Shown here one piece after another: positions 37,855 to 46,493 of a stretch of 64,000 nucleotides of DNA (its first letter is position 1; each line of letters starts with the position of its first letter). The notes under the pieces are model-generated. The model did not search any database, was not told where the DNA came from, and saw nothing but the letters and a program-made list of their open reading frames with translations. The position numbers were made by a program, and so were the translations under genes. This stretch comes from Aeromicrobium marinum DSM 15272 (lineage in GTDB: Bacteria > Actinomycetota > Actinomycetes > Propionibacteriales > Nocardioidaceae). The stretch spans positions 1,675,712-1,739,711 of the forward strand of contig NZ_CM001024.1 in NCBI RefSeq assembly GCF_000160775.2, in the 5' to 3' direction.

Positions 37855-37995
37855 TCAGGTGTGCTCGCGGCCCTTGCCGAAGGCGAGCAGACCGAACAGC
37901 AGCGTCAGCAGGATGACCAGGGTCACGGCCCCGATGACGTACGGCATGTTGGTGTGCTCGGCCTCTTCGGCCGCGAGGAGCATCGTGGTCAGCAT
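37855..37995 (-). CDS. Small membrane protein, 46 aa
   Basis: 46 codons from the ATG at 37995: a short acidic start ([16 protein letters not shown]), one membrane helix (about residues 18-39, [22 protein letters not shown]) and a KGREHT tail. It lies between proA and nadD, a position where actinobacteria commonly have such a small protein (from memory). Its TGA overlaps the possible CTG start of nadD. Function unknown; it is easily missed by gene finders. Confidence 0.7.
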   Translation of the reverse strand: MLTTMLLAAEEAEHTNMPYVIGAVTLVILLTLLFGLLAFGKGREHT

Positions 37996-38036
37996 GGGAG
38001 CAATCTACCAGCGCCGACCGGGCGGGCGACCCGCGC

Positions 38037-39320
38037 TCAGCGGATCTGTCCGTCGCCCTCGACCAGGTAGGTGGTGGTGGTCATCTCGGTGAGCCCCATC
38101 GGCCCCCGGGCGTGCAGCTTCTGCGTCGAGATGCCGATCTCGGCACCGAAGCCGAACTCGCCGCCGTCGGTGAAGCGGGTGGAGGCGTTGACCATCACGG
38201 CGGCGGAGTCCACGCCGAGCGTGAAGCGGCGCGCCGTGGCCATCGAGGACGTGACGATCGCCTCGGTGTGGCCCGACGAGTAGGTCCGGACGTGCTCGAT
38301 CGCCTCGTCGACGGAGCCGACCACGGCGGCGGAGATGTCGAGGTCGAGGTACTCGGTGGCGTGGTCCTCCTCGGTCACCGCCACGACCGAGGGGTCGGCG
38401 GCACGGAAGGTGGCGTCACCGTGGATCGTGACACCGCGGGCGACGAGGGCGGCGACGATCCGCGGCACGAACGTCTCGGCCACGTCGGCGTGCACCAGCA
38501 GCGACTCCGCGGCGTTGCAGACGCTCGTGCGATGCGTCTTGGAGTTCAGCACGATCGCCTCGGCCATGTCGAGGTCGGCATCGGCGTCGACGTACACGTG
38601 GCAGTTGCCCGTGCCGGTCTCGATCACCGGGACCGTCGACTCCTGCACGACCGTGCGGATCAGGCCGGCGCCCCCGCGCGGGATCACGAGGTCGACGAGC
38701 CCGCGGGCCCTCATCAGGGCGGTCGCCGACGCGCGGTCCTCCGACGGCAGCAGCTGGACCAGGTCCGACGGCAGTCCGCAGCCGGCGATCGCGCCGGCCA
38801 TGACGTCGACGATGGCGCGGTTGGACCGCGCGGCGGACGACGAGCCGCGCAGCAGCACCGCGCTGCCCGCCTTCAGGCAGATCGCTGCCGCGTCGGCGGT
38901 GACGTTGGGGCGACCCTCGTAGATCATGCCGATGACCCCCATCGGCACCCGCACCTGCTGCAGCCGCAGGCCGTTGGGCAGCACCGATCCACGGACCACC
39001 TCGCCCACCGGGTCGGGCAGCCCGGCCACGTCGCGCACCCCGTCGGCGAAGGCCGCCACGCGGTCGGCGTCCAGGCGCAGGCGGTCGAGGACGTTCTCGG
39101 GTGTCCCGGCCGCACGTGCCCTGTCGACGTCGACGCGGTTGGCCTCGAGGATCGACCCGGTCGCCTCGACGAGCGCGTCGGCCGCGGCCAGCAGCGCGGC
39201 GTCCTTGGTGTGTCGGGTCGCCGTGGCCAGCTGCCGGGAGGCCGTCCTGGCCCGTCGGGCTGCGTCGTGCACGTGCTGGGTCACGGGATCGTCCTGCATG
39301 GCGACGATCGTACGGTTCAC
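38037..39320 (-). CDS. proA: Glutamate-5-semialdehyde dehydrogenase (gamma-glutamyl phosphate reductase)
   Basis: Second step of proline synthesis, NADPH reduction of gamma-glutamyl phosphate. 427 aa with catalytic C268 in [13 protein letters not shown], the nucleotide-binding [20 protein letters not shown] and [14 protein letters not shown]. The GTG at 39320 overlaps the proB stop (GTGA), favouring this start; the ATG at 39299 (MQDDPVTQ) is an alternative with a more usual N-terminus. It forms the proB-proA operon, downstream of obg. Confidence 0.96.
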   Translation of the reverse strand: MNRTIVAMQDDPVTQHVHDAARRARTASRQLATATRHTKDAALLAAADALVEATGSILEANRVDVDRARAAGTPENVLDRLRLDADRVAAFADGVRDVAGLPDPVGEVVRGSVLPNGLRLQQVRVPMGVIGMIYEGRPNVTADAAAICLKAGSAVLLRGSSSAARSNRAIVDVMAGAIAGCGLPSDLVQLLPSEDRASATALMRARGLVDLVIPRGGAGLIRTVVQESTVPVIETGTGNCHVYVDADADLDMAEAIVLNSKTHRTSVCNAAESLLVHADVAETFVPRIVAALVARGVTIHGDATFRAADPSVVAVTEEDHATEYLDLDISAAVVGSVDEAIEHVRTYSSGHTEAIVTSSMATARRFTLGVDSAAVMVNASTRFTDGGEFGFGAEIGISTQKLHARGPMGLTEMTTTTYLVEGDGQIR

Positions 39321-40408
39321 AGCACCATCAGGTCGTCGCGGTGCACGACCTCGCGCTCGTACTCCGGTCCGAGGTCGGCCAGCAGGTCGCGGGTCGAGCG
39401 GCCGAGCATCACCGGCAGCTCGGTGCTGTCGAAGTTGACCAACCCGCGGGCGACGACGGCGCCGTCGAGCCCGACCAGGTCGACCGGGTCGCCGGCGACG
39501 AAGTCGCCCTCGACCGCCGTGATGCCGGCGGGCAGCAGGGAGGCGGTGCCGCGGGCCACGGCGCCGACGGCACCGTCGTCCAGGACGAGCCGACCCTTGG
39601 TCTCACTGGCGTGCGCGAGCCACAACAGCCGGGCGGGGCGACGCTTGCCGGTCGGATGGAACCGGGTACCGACCTGTTCGCCGGCCAGCGCGGCCCGCAT
39701 GGTGCCCTCCGCCGCGCGAGTGAGCACGACAGGGATGCCGGCCGCCGAGGCGATGCGGGCGGCCTCGACCTTGGTCACCATGCCACCGGTGCCGACGGCA
39801 GATCCGATCCGCGCGATGTCGACCCCCTCCAGGTCCGCGGGACCGCGGACGTCGGAGATCGGCCGGGACCCGGGCTCGTCGGGATGACCGGTGTGCAGGG
39901 CGTCGACGTCGGAGAGCAGGACCAGCAGGTCCGCGTGCACGAGGTGCGCCACCAACGCGGCGAGCCGGTCGTTGTCGCCGAACCGGATCTCGGTGGTCGC
40001 CACGGTGTCGTTCTCGTTGACGACCGGGACGATGCCGAGCTCGAGCAGCTTGACGAAGGTGTGCTGGGCGTTGCGGTAGTGGCTGCGCCGGGTGACGTCG
40101 TCGACGGTGAGCAGCACCTGCCCGACGGTGAGTCCGTGCGCGGCGAATCCCGCGGCGTAGCGGGCGATCAGCGCCCCCTGCCCGACGCTCGCCGCGGCCT
40201 GCTGGGTGGGCAGGTCACCGGGACGACGCGCCAGACCCAGAGGACCCAGGCCGGCGGCGATCGCCCCCGAGCTGACCAGGACCACCTCGTGGCCCTCGGC
40301 CCGGGCCGCAGCCAGTGCATCGGCCACGGCGACGACCCGCTCGTCGTCGAGGTGACCCTCGGGGGTCGCCAGGGACGACGACCCGACCTTGACGACGATG
40401 CGACTCAC
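39317..40408 (-). CDS. proB: Glutamate 5-kinase
   Basis: First step of proline synthesis, phosphorylating glutamate. 363 aa from the GTG at 40408 ([13 protein letters not shown]), which overlaps the obg stop by GTGA. Amino acid kinase domain with [29 protein letters not shown] and [12 protein letters not shown], then a C-terminal PUA domain (about 275-363), which is linked to proline feedback control in characterised enzymes. Confidence 0.97.
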   Translation of the reverse strand: MSRIVVKVGSSSLATPEGHLDDERVVAVADALAAARAEGHEVVLVSSGAIAAGLGPLGLARRPGDLPTQQAAASVGQGALIARYAAGFAAHGLTVGQVLLTVDDVTRRSHYRNAQHTFVKLLELGIVPVVNENDTVATTEIRFGDNDRLAALVAHLVHADLLVLLSDVDALHTGHPDEPGSRPISDVRGPADLEGVDIARIGSAVGTGGMVTKVEAARIASAAGIPVVLTRAAEGTMRAALAGEQVGTRFHPTGKRRPARLLWLAHASETKGRLVLDDGAVGAVARGTASLLPAGITAVEGDFVAGDPVDLVGLDGAVVARGLVNFDSTELPVMLGRSTRDLLADLGPEYEREVVHRDDLMVL

Positions 40409-42006
40409 GGGGCGTCCCGATCGGTCGCGTCCACTCCCCCGGTCTGCGTCGAGGCAGGGTCGTCGGCATCGGGCTCGTCGGCATGGGGGTCGTCGCCCGC
40501 GGGACCTGCATCGCGGACGAGCGCGCCGGACGCCGCCCGCTCCTCGGCAGCCCGGATCTCGCGGGCCTCCGCCTCGTACGCACGCTTCTCGGCCAGCTGC
40601 TGACGGCGTTCGGCGTTGGTGCGGCGGTCCGACTGGTCGATGCGCAGGTCCTCGCCGCGACGACCGAGCACCTCGGCGCCGGCCGGGGTCTCCGGGTCGA
40701 AGTCGAAGATCACCGAGTCCTCGTCGGTACCGATGACGACGTCGTCGCCGGCCTCGGCGCCCAGCTCGAGCAGCTTGGCCTCGACGCCGAGCCGGTTGAG
40801 CCGGTCGGCCAGGAACCCGACCGCCTCGTCGTTGCTGAAATCGGTCTGGTGCACCCAGCGCGTGGGCTTCTCGCCGCGGACCACCCACTGGCCGGCCCGG
40901 TTCTCGATCGTGAACTCCTCACCCAGGCCGCTCTCGGCCCGGGGGCGCAGCACGATGCGGGTCGGCTCGGCCTCGGGCAGCGCCTCGCGGCGGGCCTTGA
41001 CGATCTCGGCCATGGCGAAGCCGAGCTCGCGCAGGCCTGCGTGGCTGGCTGCCGACACCACGAACACCTCGAGCCCTCGGGCCTCCAGGTCCCCGCGCAC
41101 GAAGCCGGCGATCTCGGCGGCGTCGGGCACGTCGGCCTTGTTGAGCGCCACGATGCGCGGGCGGTCGGAGAAGTCCGTCCCGGTCTGCTCGCCGTAGCGG
41201 GTGAGCTCGTTCTCGATCACGTCGAGGTCGGTGAGCGGATCCCGACCGGGCTGGACCGTCGCGCAGTCGATGACGTGCACGAGGGCCGCGCACCGCTCGA
41301 CGTGGCGCAGGAAGTCGTGCCCGAGCCCCTTGCCCTCGCTGGCGCCCTCGATCAGTCCGGGCACGTCGGCCACGGTGAAGGTCGTCTGGCCCGCGGTGAC
41401 CACCCCGAGGTTCGGCACGAGGGTGGTGAACGGGTAGTCGGCGATCTTGGGGCGGGCGCGCGAGATCGACGCGATCAGGCTGGACTTGCCCGCGCTGGGG
41501 AACCCGATGAGGCCGATGTCGGCGACGACCTTGAGCTCCAGGGTCAGCGTCATCGACTGTCCGGGCTCGCCCTTGAGGGCGAATCCGGGGGCCTTGCGCT
41601 TGCTCGACGCGAGAGCCGCGTTGCCCAGACCGCCGCGTCCGCCGGCGGCGATGACGAGCTCGGTGCCGGCGCCCACCAGGTCGGCGAGCACCTCACCGTC
41701 ACCGGCACGCACCACGGTGCCGTCGGGCACGAGCAGCACCAGGTCCGATCCCTTGCCGCCGCTACGGTTGGAGCCGGCACCGGGCGCGCCGTTGCCGGCC
41801 TTGCGGTGCGGTTCGTGGTGGTAGTCGACCAGGGTGGTGACGTCACGGGCGACCCGCAGGATCACGTCACCGCCGTGACCGCCGTTGCCGCCGTCGGGCC
41901 CACCGAGCGGCTTGAACTTCTCGCGGTGCACGGAGGCGACGCCGTGCCCACCGTCACCGGCCGCGACGTGCAGCGTCACCTGGTCGACGAAACTGGGAAT
42001 CGCCAC
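40405..42006 (-). CDS. obg: GTPase Obg (CgtA)
   Basis: Essential GTPase in 50S assembly and stress control. 533 aa: glycine-rich Obg fold (1-158), G domain with G1 GFPSAGKSS (168-176), DVPGLIEGA and NKADVPD, OCT domain (about 345-425) and an acidic, variable C-terminal tail ending DATDRDAP. Conserved order rplU-rpmA-obg-proB. Between rpmA and obg lies a strong hairpin (42062-42095), so full transcription of obg may depend on readthrough or a promoter close to it. Confidence 0.97.
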   Translation of the reverse strand: MAIPSFVDQVTLHVAAGDGGHGVASVHREKFKPLGGPDGGNGGHGGDVILRVARDVTTLVDYHHEPHRKAGNGAPGAGSNRSGGKGSDLVLLVPDGTVVRAGDGEVLADLVGAGTELVIAAGGRGGLGNAALASSKRKAPGFALKGEPGQSMTLTLELKVVADIGLIGFPSAGKSSLIASISRARPKIADYPFTTLVPNLGVVTAGQTTFTVADVPGLIEGASEGKGLGHDFLRHVERCAALVHVIDCATVQPGRDPLTDLDVIENELTRYGEQTGTDFSDRPRIVALNKADVPDAAEIAGFVRGDLEARGLEVFVVSAASHAGLRELGFAMAEIVKARREALPEAEPTRIVLRPRAESGLGEEFTIENRAGQWVVRGEKPTRWVHQTDFSNDEAVGFLADRLNRLGVEAKLLELGAEAGDDVVIGTDEDSVIFDFDPETPAGAEVLGRRGEDLRIDQSDRRTNAERRQQLAEKRAYEAEAREIRAAEERAASGALVRDAGPAGDDPHADEPDADDPASTQTGGVDATDRDAP

Positions 42007-42061
42007 GACCCGTCCTCTCTGATCGATGGTCCCCGCCCGGGCCGGAGGCCGTGGAACGGGA

Positions 42062-42095
42062 GAAGGGGCAGCCCGCCTCTGCGGACTGCCCCTTC
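42062..42095 (-). terminator. Hairpin between rpmA and obg
   Basis: Arms GAAGGGGCAG (42062-42071) and CTGCCCCTTC (42086-42095), continued inside by CCGC/GCGG after one mismatch, 4-nt loop CTCT. It lies 23 bp after rpmA. Probably a partial terminator that lowers obg expression relative to the ribosomal proteins (inference). Confidence 0.7.
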
Positions 42096-42118
42096 ACATG
42101 AGCTTCAGTGGTCCCGGA

Positions 42119-42403
42119 TCACTCCGCGGCTGCGAGGGGGGCCGCAGCGACGTCGGCCGGGACGATGTTGACGACCTTGCGGCCGCGCTTGCGACCGAAC
42201 TCCACGGCGCCCGAAGACAGGGCGAACAGGGTGTCGTCGCCACCGCGACCGACGTTCGTGCCGGGGTGGAAGTGGGTCCCCCGCTGGCGGACGATGATCT
42301 CGCCGGCGTTGACCTGCTGGCCGCCGAACCGCTTCACGCCGAGTCGCTGTGCGTTGGAGTCGCGACCGTTCTTGGTGGACGCAGCGCCCTTCTTGTGTGC
42401 CAT
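42119..42403 (-). CDS. rpmA: 50S ribosomal protein L27
   Basis: 94-aa ribosomal protein whose N-terminus reaches the peptidyl transferase centre. Begins [17 protein letters not shown], without the cleavable extension found in Firmicutes, followed by [10 protein letters not shown] and [11 protein letters not shown]. It lies 24 bp after rplU on the same strand. Confidence 0.98.
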   Translation of the reverse strand: MAHKKGAASTKNGRDSNAQRLGVKRFGGQQVNAGEIIVRQRGTHFHPGTNVGRGGDDTLFALSSGAVEFGRKRGRKVVNIVPADVAAAPLAAAE

Positions 42404-42427
42404 GTGTTCAGTCCCTGCTGTGTCGGG

Positions 42428-42736
42428 TTAGGCGGAGATGCCGGTGATCTTGACCTGGGTGTACTTCTGACGGTGCCCCTGGCGCTTCTTGTAGCCGGTC
42501 TTGTTCTTGTACTTCTGGATGATGATCTTGGGGCCCTTGGTGCCGCCCAGGACCTCGGCCGTCACGGACGCCTTGGCGAGCGCCGCGGTGTCGGACGTGA
42601 CGGTGTCGCCGTCGACGAGGAGGACGGCCGGCAGCGAGAGCTGCTCGCCCTCGGCCTGGGCGACCTGGTCGATCTGGATGACGTCGCCGACGGCCACCTT
42701 CTGCTGGCCACCACCACTGCGCACGATTGCGTACAC
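42428..42736 (-). CDS. rplU: 50S ribosomal protein L21
   Basis: 102-aa ribosomal protein binding 23S rRNA. The start is the GTG at 42736 ([14 protein letters not shown]), with AAGGA 9 nt upstream; the neighbouring GTG at 42739 is possible. Conserved C-terminus [15 protein letters not shown]. Upstream in-frame codons lack L21 similarity. The 99-bp gap to rne contains two small hairpins (GGGCGC-TGT-GCGCCC at 42770-42784 and another near 42805-42824) that may end rne transcription or shape the rplU leader. Confidence 0.98.
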   Translation of the reverse strand: MYAIVRSGGGQQKVAVGDVIQIDQVAQAEGEQLSLPAVLLVDGDTVTSDTAALAKASVTAEVLGGTKGPKIIIQKYKNKTGYKKRQGHRQKYTQVKITGISA

Positions 42737-42835
42737 CACGGGAAATCCTTCATGTCGAACTGCTGCGGCGGGCGCTGTGCGCCCAGGAAAAAGGGAGTGG
42801 GTGCCACGGGAACGGGCACGCACCGACGGTCCAGT

Positions 42836-45433
42836 CTACGGAGCCTGACCCTCGTCGGTCAAAACGGGGTGGTCGGACGACGGCTCGGGTGTCTGCTCCG
42901 GTGCTGACGCCGTCCCGACCGGGCTGGCCGGGGCCACCACGTCGGTCGACTCCGGCGCCACGACCTGGTCGCTGCCGTCGGGCTCGTGCACCGACGGATC
43001 GGCCACTGCCTCGGCGGAGTCGTCGGCCCCCGACTCGTCGACCACAGGCTCCCCCGCACCGGAACCGCGGCCCTGGCCCTGGGAACGGCCGTTGCCGTTG
43101 TTGCCGTTGTTGTTGCCGTTGTTGCGACCTCCGCCGCCGGAGCGGTTGCCCCCGGAACGTCCGCCCTGCTGGTTGCCGCCCTGGTTGCCGCCGTCCTGGC
43201 CGGACCCCTGACCGTCACCACCGCCGCCGCGACCGCCGCGACCGCCACGCCCGCCCCGACGGCCCTCGTCCTTGCGGGGCTCGATCGGCTCGGCCTGGAT
43301 GACGATGCCACGACCCTTGCAGTGCTCGCAGTCGGTGCTGAACGACTCGACCAGGCCGGTACCGATCCGCTTGCGGGTCATCTGGACCAGGCCCAGCGAG
43401 GTCACCTCGGCCACCTGGTGACGGGTGCGGTCGCGACCGAGGCACTCCACCAGACGGCGCAGCACCAGGTCGCGGTTGCTCTCCAGCACCATGTCGATGA
43501 AGTCGATGACGATGATCCCGCCGATGTCGCGCAGACGCAGCTGGCGCACGATCTCCTCGGCGGCCTCGAGGTTGTTCTTGGTGACGGTCTCCTCGAGGTT
43601 GCCACCCGAGCCGGTGAACTTGCCGGTGTTGACGTCGACGACGGTCATCGCCTCGGTGCGGTCGATGACGAGCGACCCTCCGGACGGCAGCCAGACCTTG
43701 CGGTCGAGTGCCTTGTGGATCTGCTCCTCGATGCGGAACCCGGCGAAGGCGTGCCGCCCGTCGTGCTCCTCCGGCTCCCAGCGCTCGAGGCGCTCGGCCA
43801 GGTCAGGGGCCACGTGCTGGACATAGCCGGAGATGTTGTCCCAGGCGTCACGACCCTCCACGACCAAGGAGGTGAAGTCCTCGTTGAACAGGTCGCGCAC
43901 GACCTTGATCATCAGGTCCGGCTCGGAGTAGAGCAGCTCGGGTGCCTTGCCGGCCTCGACCTTGCGCTCGATGTCCTCCCAGCGTGCCTTCAGCGACGCG
44001 ACGTCGCGGGTCAGCTGGTCCTCCGAGGCTCCCTCGGCCGCCGTGCGCACGATGACGCCCGCATCAGCGGGCAGCACCTCCTTGAGCAGCGTCTTCAGAC
44101 GCGTGCGCTCGGTGTCGGGCAGCTTGCGCGAGATGCCGTTGGTCTGTCCGCCGGGGACGTAGACGAGAAACCGTCCCGGCAGGCTGACCTGGCTGGTGAG
44201 GCGGGCGCCCTTCTGCCCGACCGGGTCCTTGGACACCTGCACCAGCACGGTCTGGCCGGACGTGAGGACGTCCTCGATCTTGCGCTGCTTGCCGTTGCCG
44301 AGACCCGACCAGTCGATCTCGCCGGCGTAGATGACGGCGTTGCGGCCCGCACCGATGTCGATGAAGGCGGCCTCCATGCTCGGCAGGACGTTCTGCACCT
44401 TGCCCAGGTACACGTTGCCGATGAGCGACGTCTGCGACTCGCGGGCCACGTAGTGCTCCACCAGGACCTTGTCCTCGAGCACGGCGATCTGCGTGTAGTC
44501 GTCGTGCTGACACACGACCATCTGGCGGTTGACCGACTCACGGCGAGCCAGGAACTCCGACTCCGAGACGATCGGCGCCCGCCGGCGGCCCTGCTCACGG
44601 CCCTCTCGGCGGCGCTGCTTCTTGGCCTCCAACCGGGTCGAGCCGGCGACGCTGGTGATCTCGTCCTCGGCCGTGCGTCCGTCCCGGACGCGCACCACGG
44701 TGTTCTCGGGGTCGTCGCCCGCCCCGGACCCACCGTCACCGCTGCGGCGGCGGGACCGGCGACGTCGGCTGCCGGCCGATCCGGAGCCGTCGCCGGAGTC
44801 GTCGCTGTCCTGGTCGTCGCTGTCGCCCGTCTCGGCGTCACGGTCGCCGGAGTCCTCGTCGCTGTCGGGCTTGCGGCGACGGCGACCTCCGCGGCTGCGG
44901 CGCCGGCGGCGTGGACCGCCCTCGCCGGACTCGTCGTCGGACCCGTCGTCGGTCGAGTCGTCGTCGGCATCGTCCTCGATGTCGTCGTCGGCGTCGTCCT
45001 CCACCACGGTGGGGCGGGCGCGGCGCGGAGCCACGACCGGCTCCGGGGCCTGGAACATCAGGCCACCGGCGGGCACCACGGGCGCCCGCGGCGCGGGCGA
45101 GGCCTCGGCGGGCGCGGTCGCCGAGGCGTCGTCGCCCGTCTCGTCATCCTCGGGGGCGGCGGCCGGCTCGGCCTGCTTCGCCGTCTGCTTCTTCGGTGCC
45201 GCCTTGGCGGCGGTCTTCTTGGTCGCCGCCTTCTTGGCGGGCTTCTCGGCCGCCGGAGCCGGTTCGCTGTCAGCCGTGGTGGCGGCGGCGACTTCCTCCG
45301 TCGCAGCCGGGGCCGGCGTGGAGTCGCTGTCACCGGCGACGGGCGGACCGGCCGGGCGACCGGCCGCTCGGCGACGCGTCCTCGTCGTGCTGGTGGTCGT
45401 CGCGGTGGTGGGGGCGTCGTTCTCGTCGAGCAT
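42836..45433 (-). CDS. rne: Ribonuclease E/G family endoribonuclease
   Basis: Main endoribonuclease for mRNA turnover and rRNA/tRNA processing. 865 aa from the ATG at 45433 (MLDENDAPTT), with GAGGAGAG upstream. Long disordered N-terminal extension (1 to about 290) of Ala/Lys- and Asp/Ser-rich and then Arg-rich tracts; catalytic core with an S1 domain (VYLGKVQNVLPSMEAAFIDIG), the metal-binding aspartates in TVVDVNTGKFTG and IVIDFIDMV, and the Zn-link DCEHCKGRG. A Gly/Asn/Arg-rich C-terminal tail of about 130 residues follows. This layout, with the extension on both sides, is typical of actinobacterial RNase E. Confidence 0.95.
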   Translation of the reverse strand: MLDENDAPTTATTTSTTRTRRRAAGRPAGPPVAGDSDSTPAPAATEEVAAATTADSEPAPAAEKPAKKAATKKTAAKAAPKKQTAKQAEPAAAPEDDETGDDASATAPAEASPAPRAPVVPAGGLMFQAPEPVVAPRRARPTVVEDDADDDIEDDADDDSTDDGSDDESGEGGPRRRRRSRGGRRRRKPDSDEDSGDRDAETGDSDDQDSDDSGDGSGSAGSRRRRSRRRSGDGGSGAGDDPENTVVRVRDGRTAEDEITSVAGSTRLEAKKQRRREGREQGRRRAPIVSESEFLARRESVNRQMVVCQHDDYTQIAVLEDKVLVEHYVARESQTSLIGNVYLGKVQNVLPSMEAAFIDIGAGRNAVIYAGEIDWSGLGNGKQRKIEDVLTSGQTVLVQVSKDPVGQKGARLTSQVSLPGRFLVYVPGGQTNGISRKLPDTERTRLKTLLKEVLPADAGVIVRTAAEGASEDQLTRDVASLKARWEDIERKVEAGKAPELLYSEPDLMIKVVRDLFNEDFTSLVVEGRDAWDNISGYVQHVAPDLAERLERWEPEEHDGRHAFAGFRIEEQIHKALDRKVWLPSGGSLVIDRTEAMTVVDVNTGKFTGSGGNLEETVTKNNLEAAEEIVRQLRLRDIGGIIVIDFIDMVLESNRDLVLRRLVECLGRDRTRHQVAEVTSLGLVQMTRKRIGTGLVESFSTDCEHCKGRGIVIQAEPIEPRKDEGRRGGRGGRGGRGGGGDGQGSGQDGGNQGGNQQGGRSGGNRSGGGGRNNGNNNGNNGNGRSQGQGRGSGAGEPVVDESGADDSAEAVADPSVHEPDGSDQVVAPESTDVVAPASPVGTASAPEQTPEPSSDHPVLTDEGQAP

Positions 45434-45758
45434 CTGCTCTCCTCGGCCCTCGGACGGTCGTCGGACCATCCGGGGCGGTGTCAGTGGTCCGTCCAGCGGA
45501 CCCAAGCCTTCGGTCTGCGACGAACACGCGGCCTGTCACTACGACGGGCTCCCACCGCCGCGGTCAGCACCCGGTCGGATGCGTCGCGGTCGAGGGTGAG
45601 GTCCCGTCGGCCGTGCCGGTGACCCGAGGGGCAGTCCGCGCGGGCTGCGCGGTGCCGAGGATCGGGAACCGGCGGATCGTCGTCCGGTCGAACAGCGTCG
45701 GTGGACGCAGGAACGACCGTGTCCAGTATCGCACAGTCACCCCGGCTTCACGCGCTCG
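45434..45758 (-). promoter_or_regulatory. Long rne leader and probable promoter
   Basis: This 325-bp gap has no supported gene. On the minus strand GATACT at 45730-45725 is a good -10 element without a clear -35 box; starting there, the rne leader would be about 285 nt. E. coli rne is autoregulated through its long leader; the same here would be inference. Confidence 0.45.
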
Positions 45759-46493
45759 TCACCTGAGGGGGTCGCCGACCGTTCCGTCCACGAGCGGGCC
45801 CTGGGCGGCCCGGGTCGCCACCGGCGCTCCCGGCACCTGCAGCCCGTGGGCGCGCAGTGCCGTGACCACGTCGTCCGGCCGGACCGTGGGCACGGTGACG
45901 GCCACGACCGCGGCGATCTGCACCCCGTCACCGGTGTCCTCGCAGGTCAGCGACACGAGGGCGGACCGGACGTCGATGTCGCGCAGTCCGCGCTTGGTCA
46001 TCCGTTCGACGGTCAGCGCCTCGGCGGCGAGGGCGGCGTCGATCGCCGCCCGTACCTCGCCGACGTCGGCCCCGGGCAGGTCCACCAGCCACAGCGAGGC
46101 CTCCAGACGATCGGCCAACGCCCCGGGCGCGGCGACCGCCACGTCGATCAGATCGAGGTCCGGCGGCAGGGACGCGTCGAGCGCTGCCCTGACCTCCTCG
46201 GGGTCGCAGACGCGGGTGAGGCCGATCTCGAGGAACTCCGCCTCGCTGGCCGCACCGGTGGGTGCCGCATTGGCGTAGGAGATCTTCGGGTGCGGGCTGA
46301 AGCCGGACGAGTGTCCGATCGGCACCCCGGCGCGGCGGACCGCCCGCTCGAAGGCGCGGCTGAAGTCGCGGTGGCTGGTGAATCTCAGCCGGCCGCGCTT
46401 GGCGTAGCGCAGGCGGATCTTCTGCACGATCGGCAGCTGGGGGTTCGGCGCCTCGGGGTTCGGCGTCCCCTCCAGCGTGGTGGCACCCGTCAC
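45759..46493 (-). CDS. TIGR03936 family radical SAM-associated protein (DUF2344)
   Basis: 244 aa from the GTG at 46493, overlapping the upstream radical SAM gene by GTGA. The DUF2344 signature is KIRLRYAKRGRLRFTSHRDF, then RAVRRAGVPIGHSSGFSPHP and ISYANAAPTG. In many bacteria this domain is fused or adjacent to a B12-binding radical SAM protein, and the pair lies upstream of rne, rplU and rpmA, suggesting a role in RNA modification or ribosome biogenesis; the actual reaction is unknown. Confidence 0.93.
   Translation of the reverse strand: MTGATTLEGTPNPEAPNPQLPIVQKIRLRYAKRGRLRFTSHRDFSRAFERAVRRAGVPIGHSSGFSPHPKISYANAAPTGAASEAEFLEIGLTRVCDPEEVRAALDASLPPDLDLIDVAVAAPGALADRLEASLWLVDLPGADVGEVRAAIDAALAAEALTVERMTKRGLRDIDVRSALVSLTCEDTGDGVQIAAVVAVTVPTVRPDDVVTALRAHGLQVPGAPVATRAAQGPLVDGTVGDPLR

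Noticed and set aside
42770-42784. Small hairpin upstream of rplU as an L21 leader
   Set aside because: Six base pairs with a 3-nt loop is too common in this GC-rich DNA to name a regulatory leader.
42986-45622. Plus-strand open frame of nearly 880 codons opposite rne
   Set aside because: Antisense shadow of rne; its translation is low-complexity Val/Ala/Gly/Arg and has no domain.
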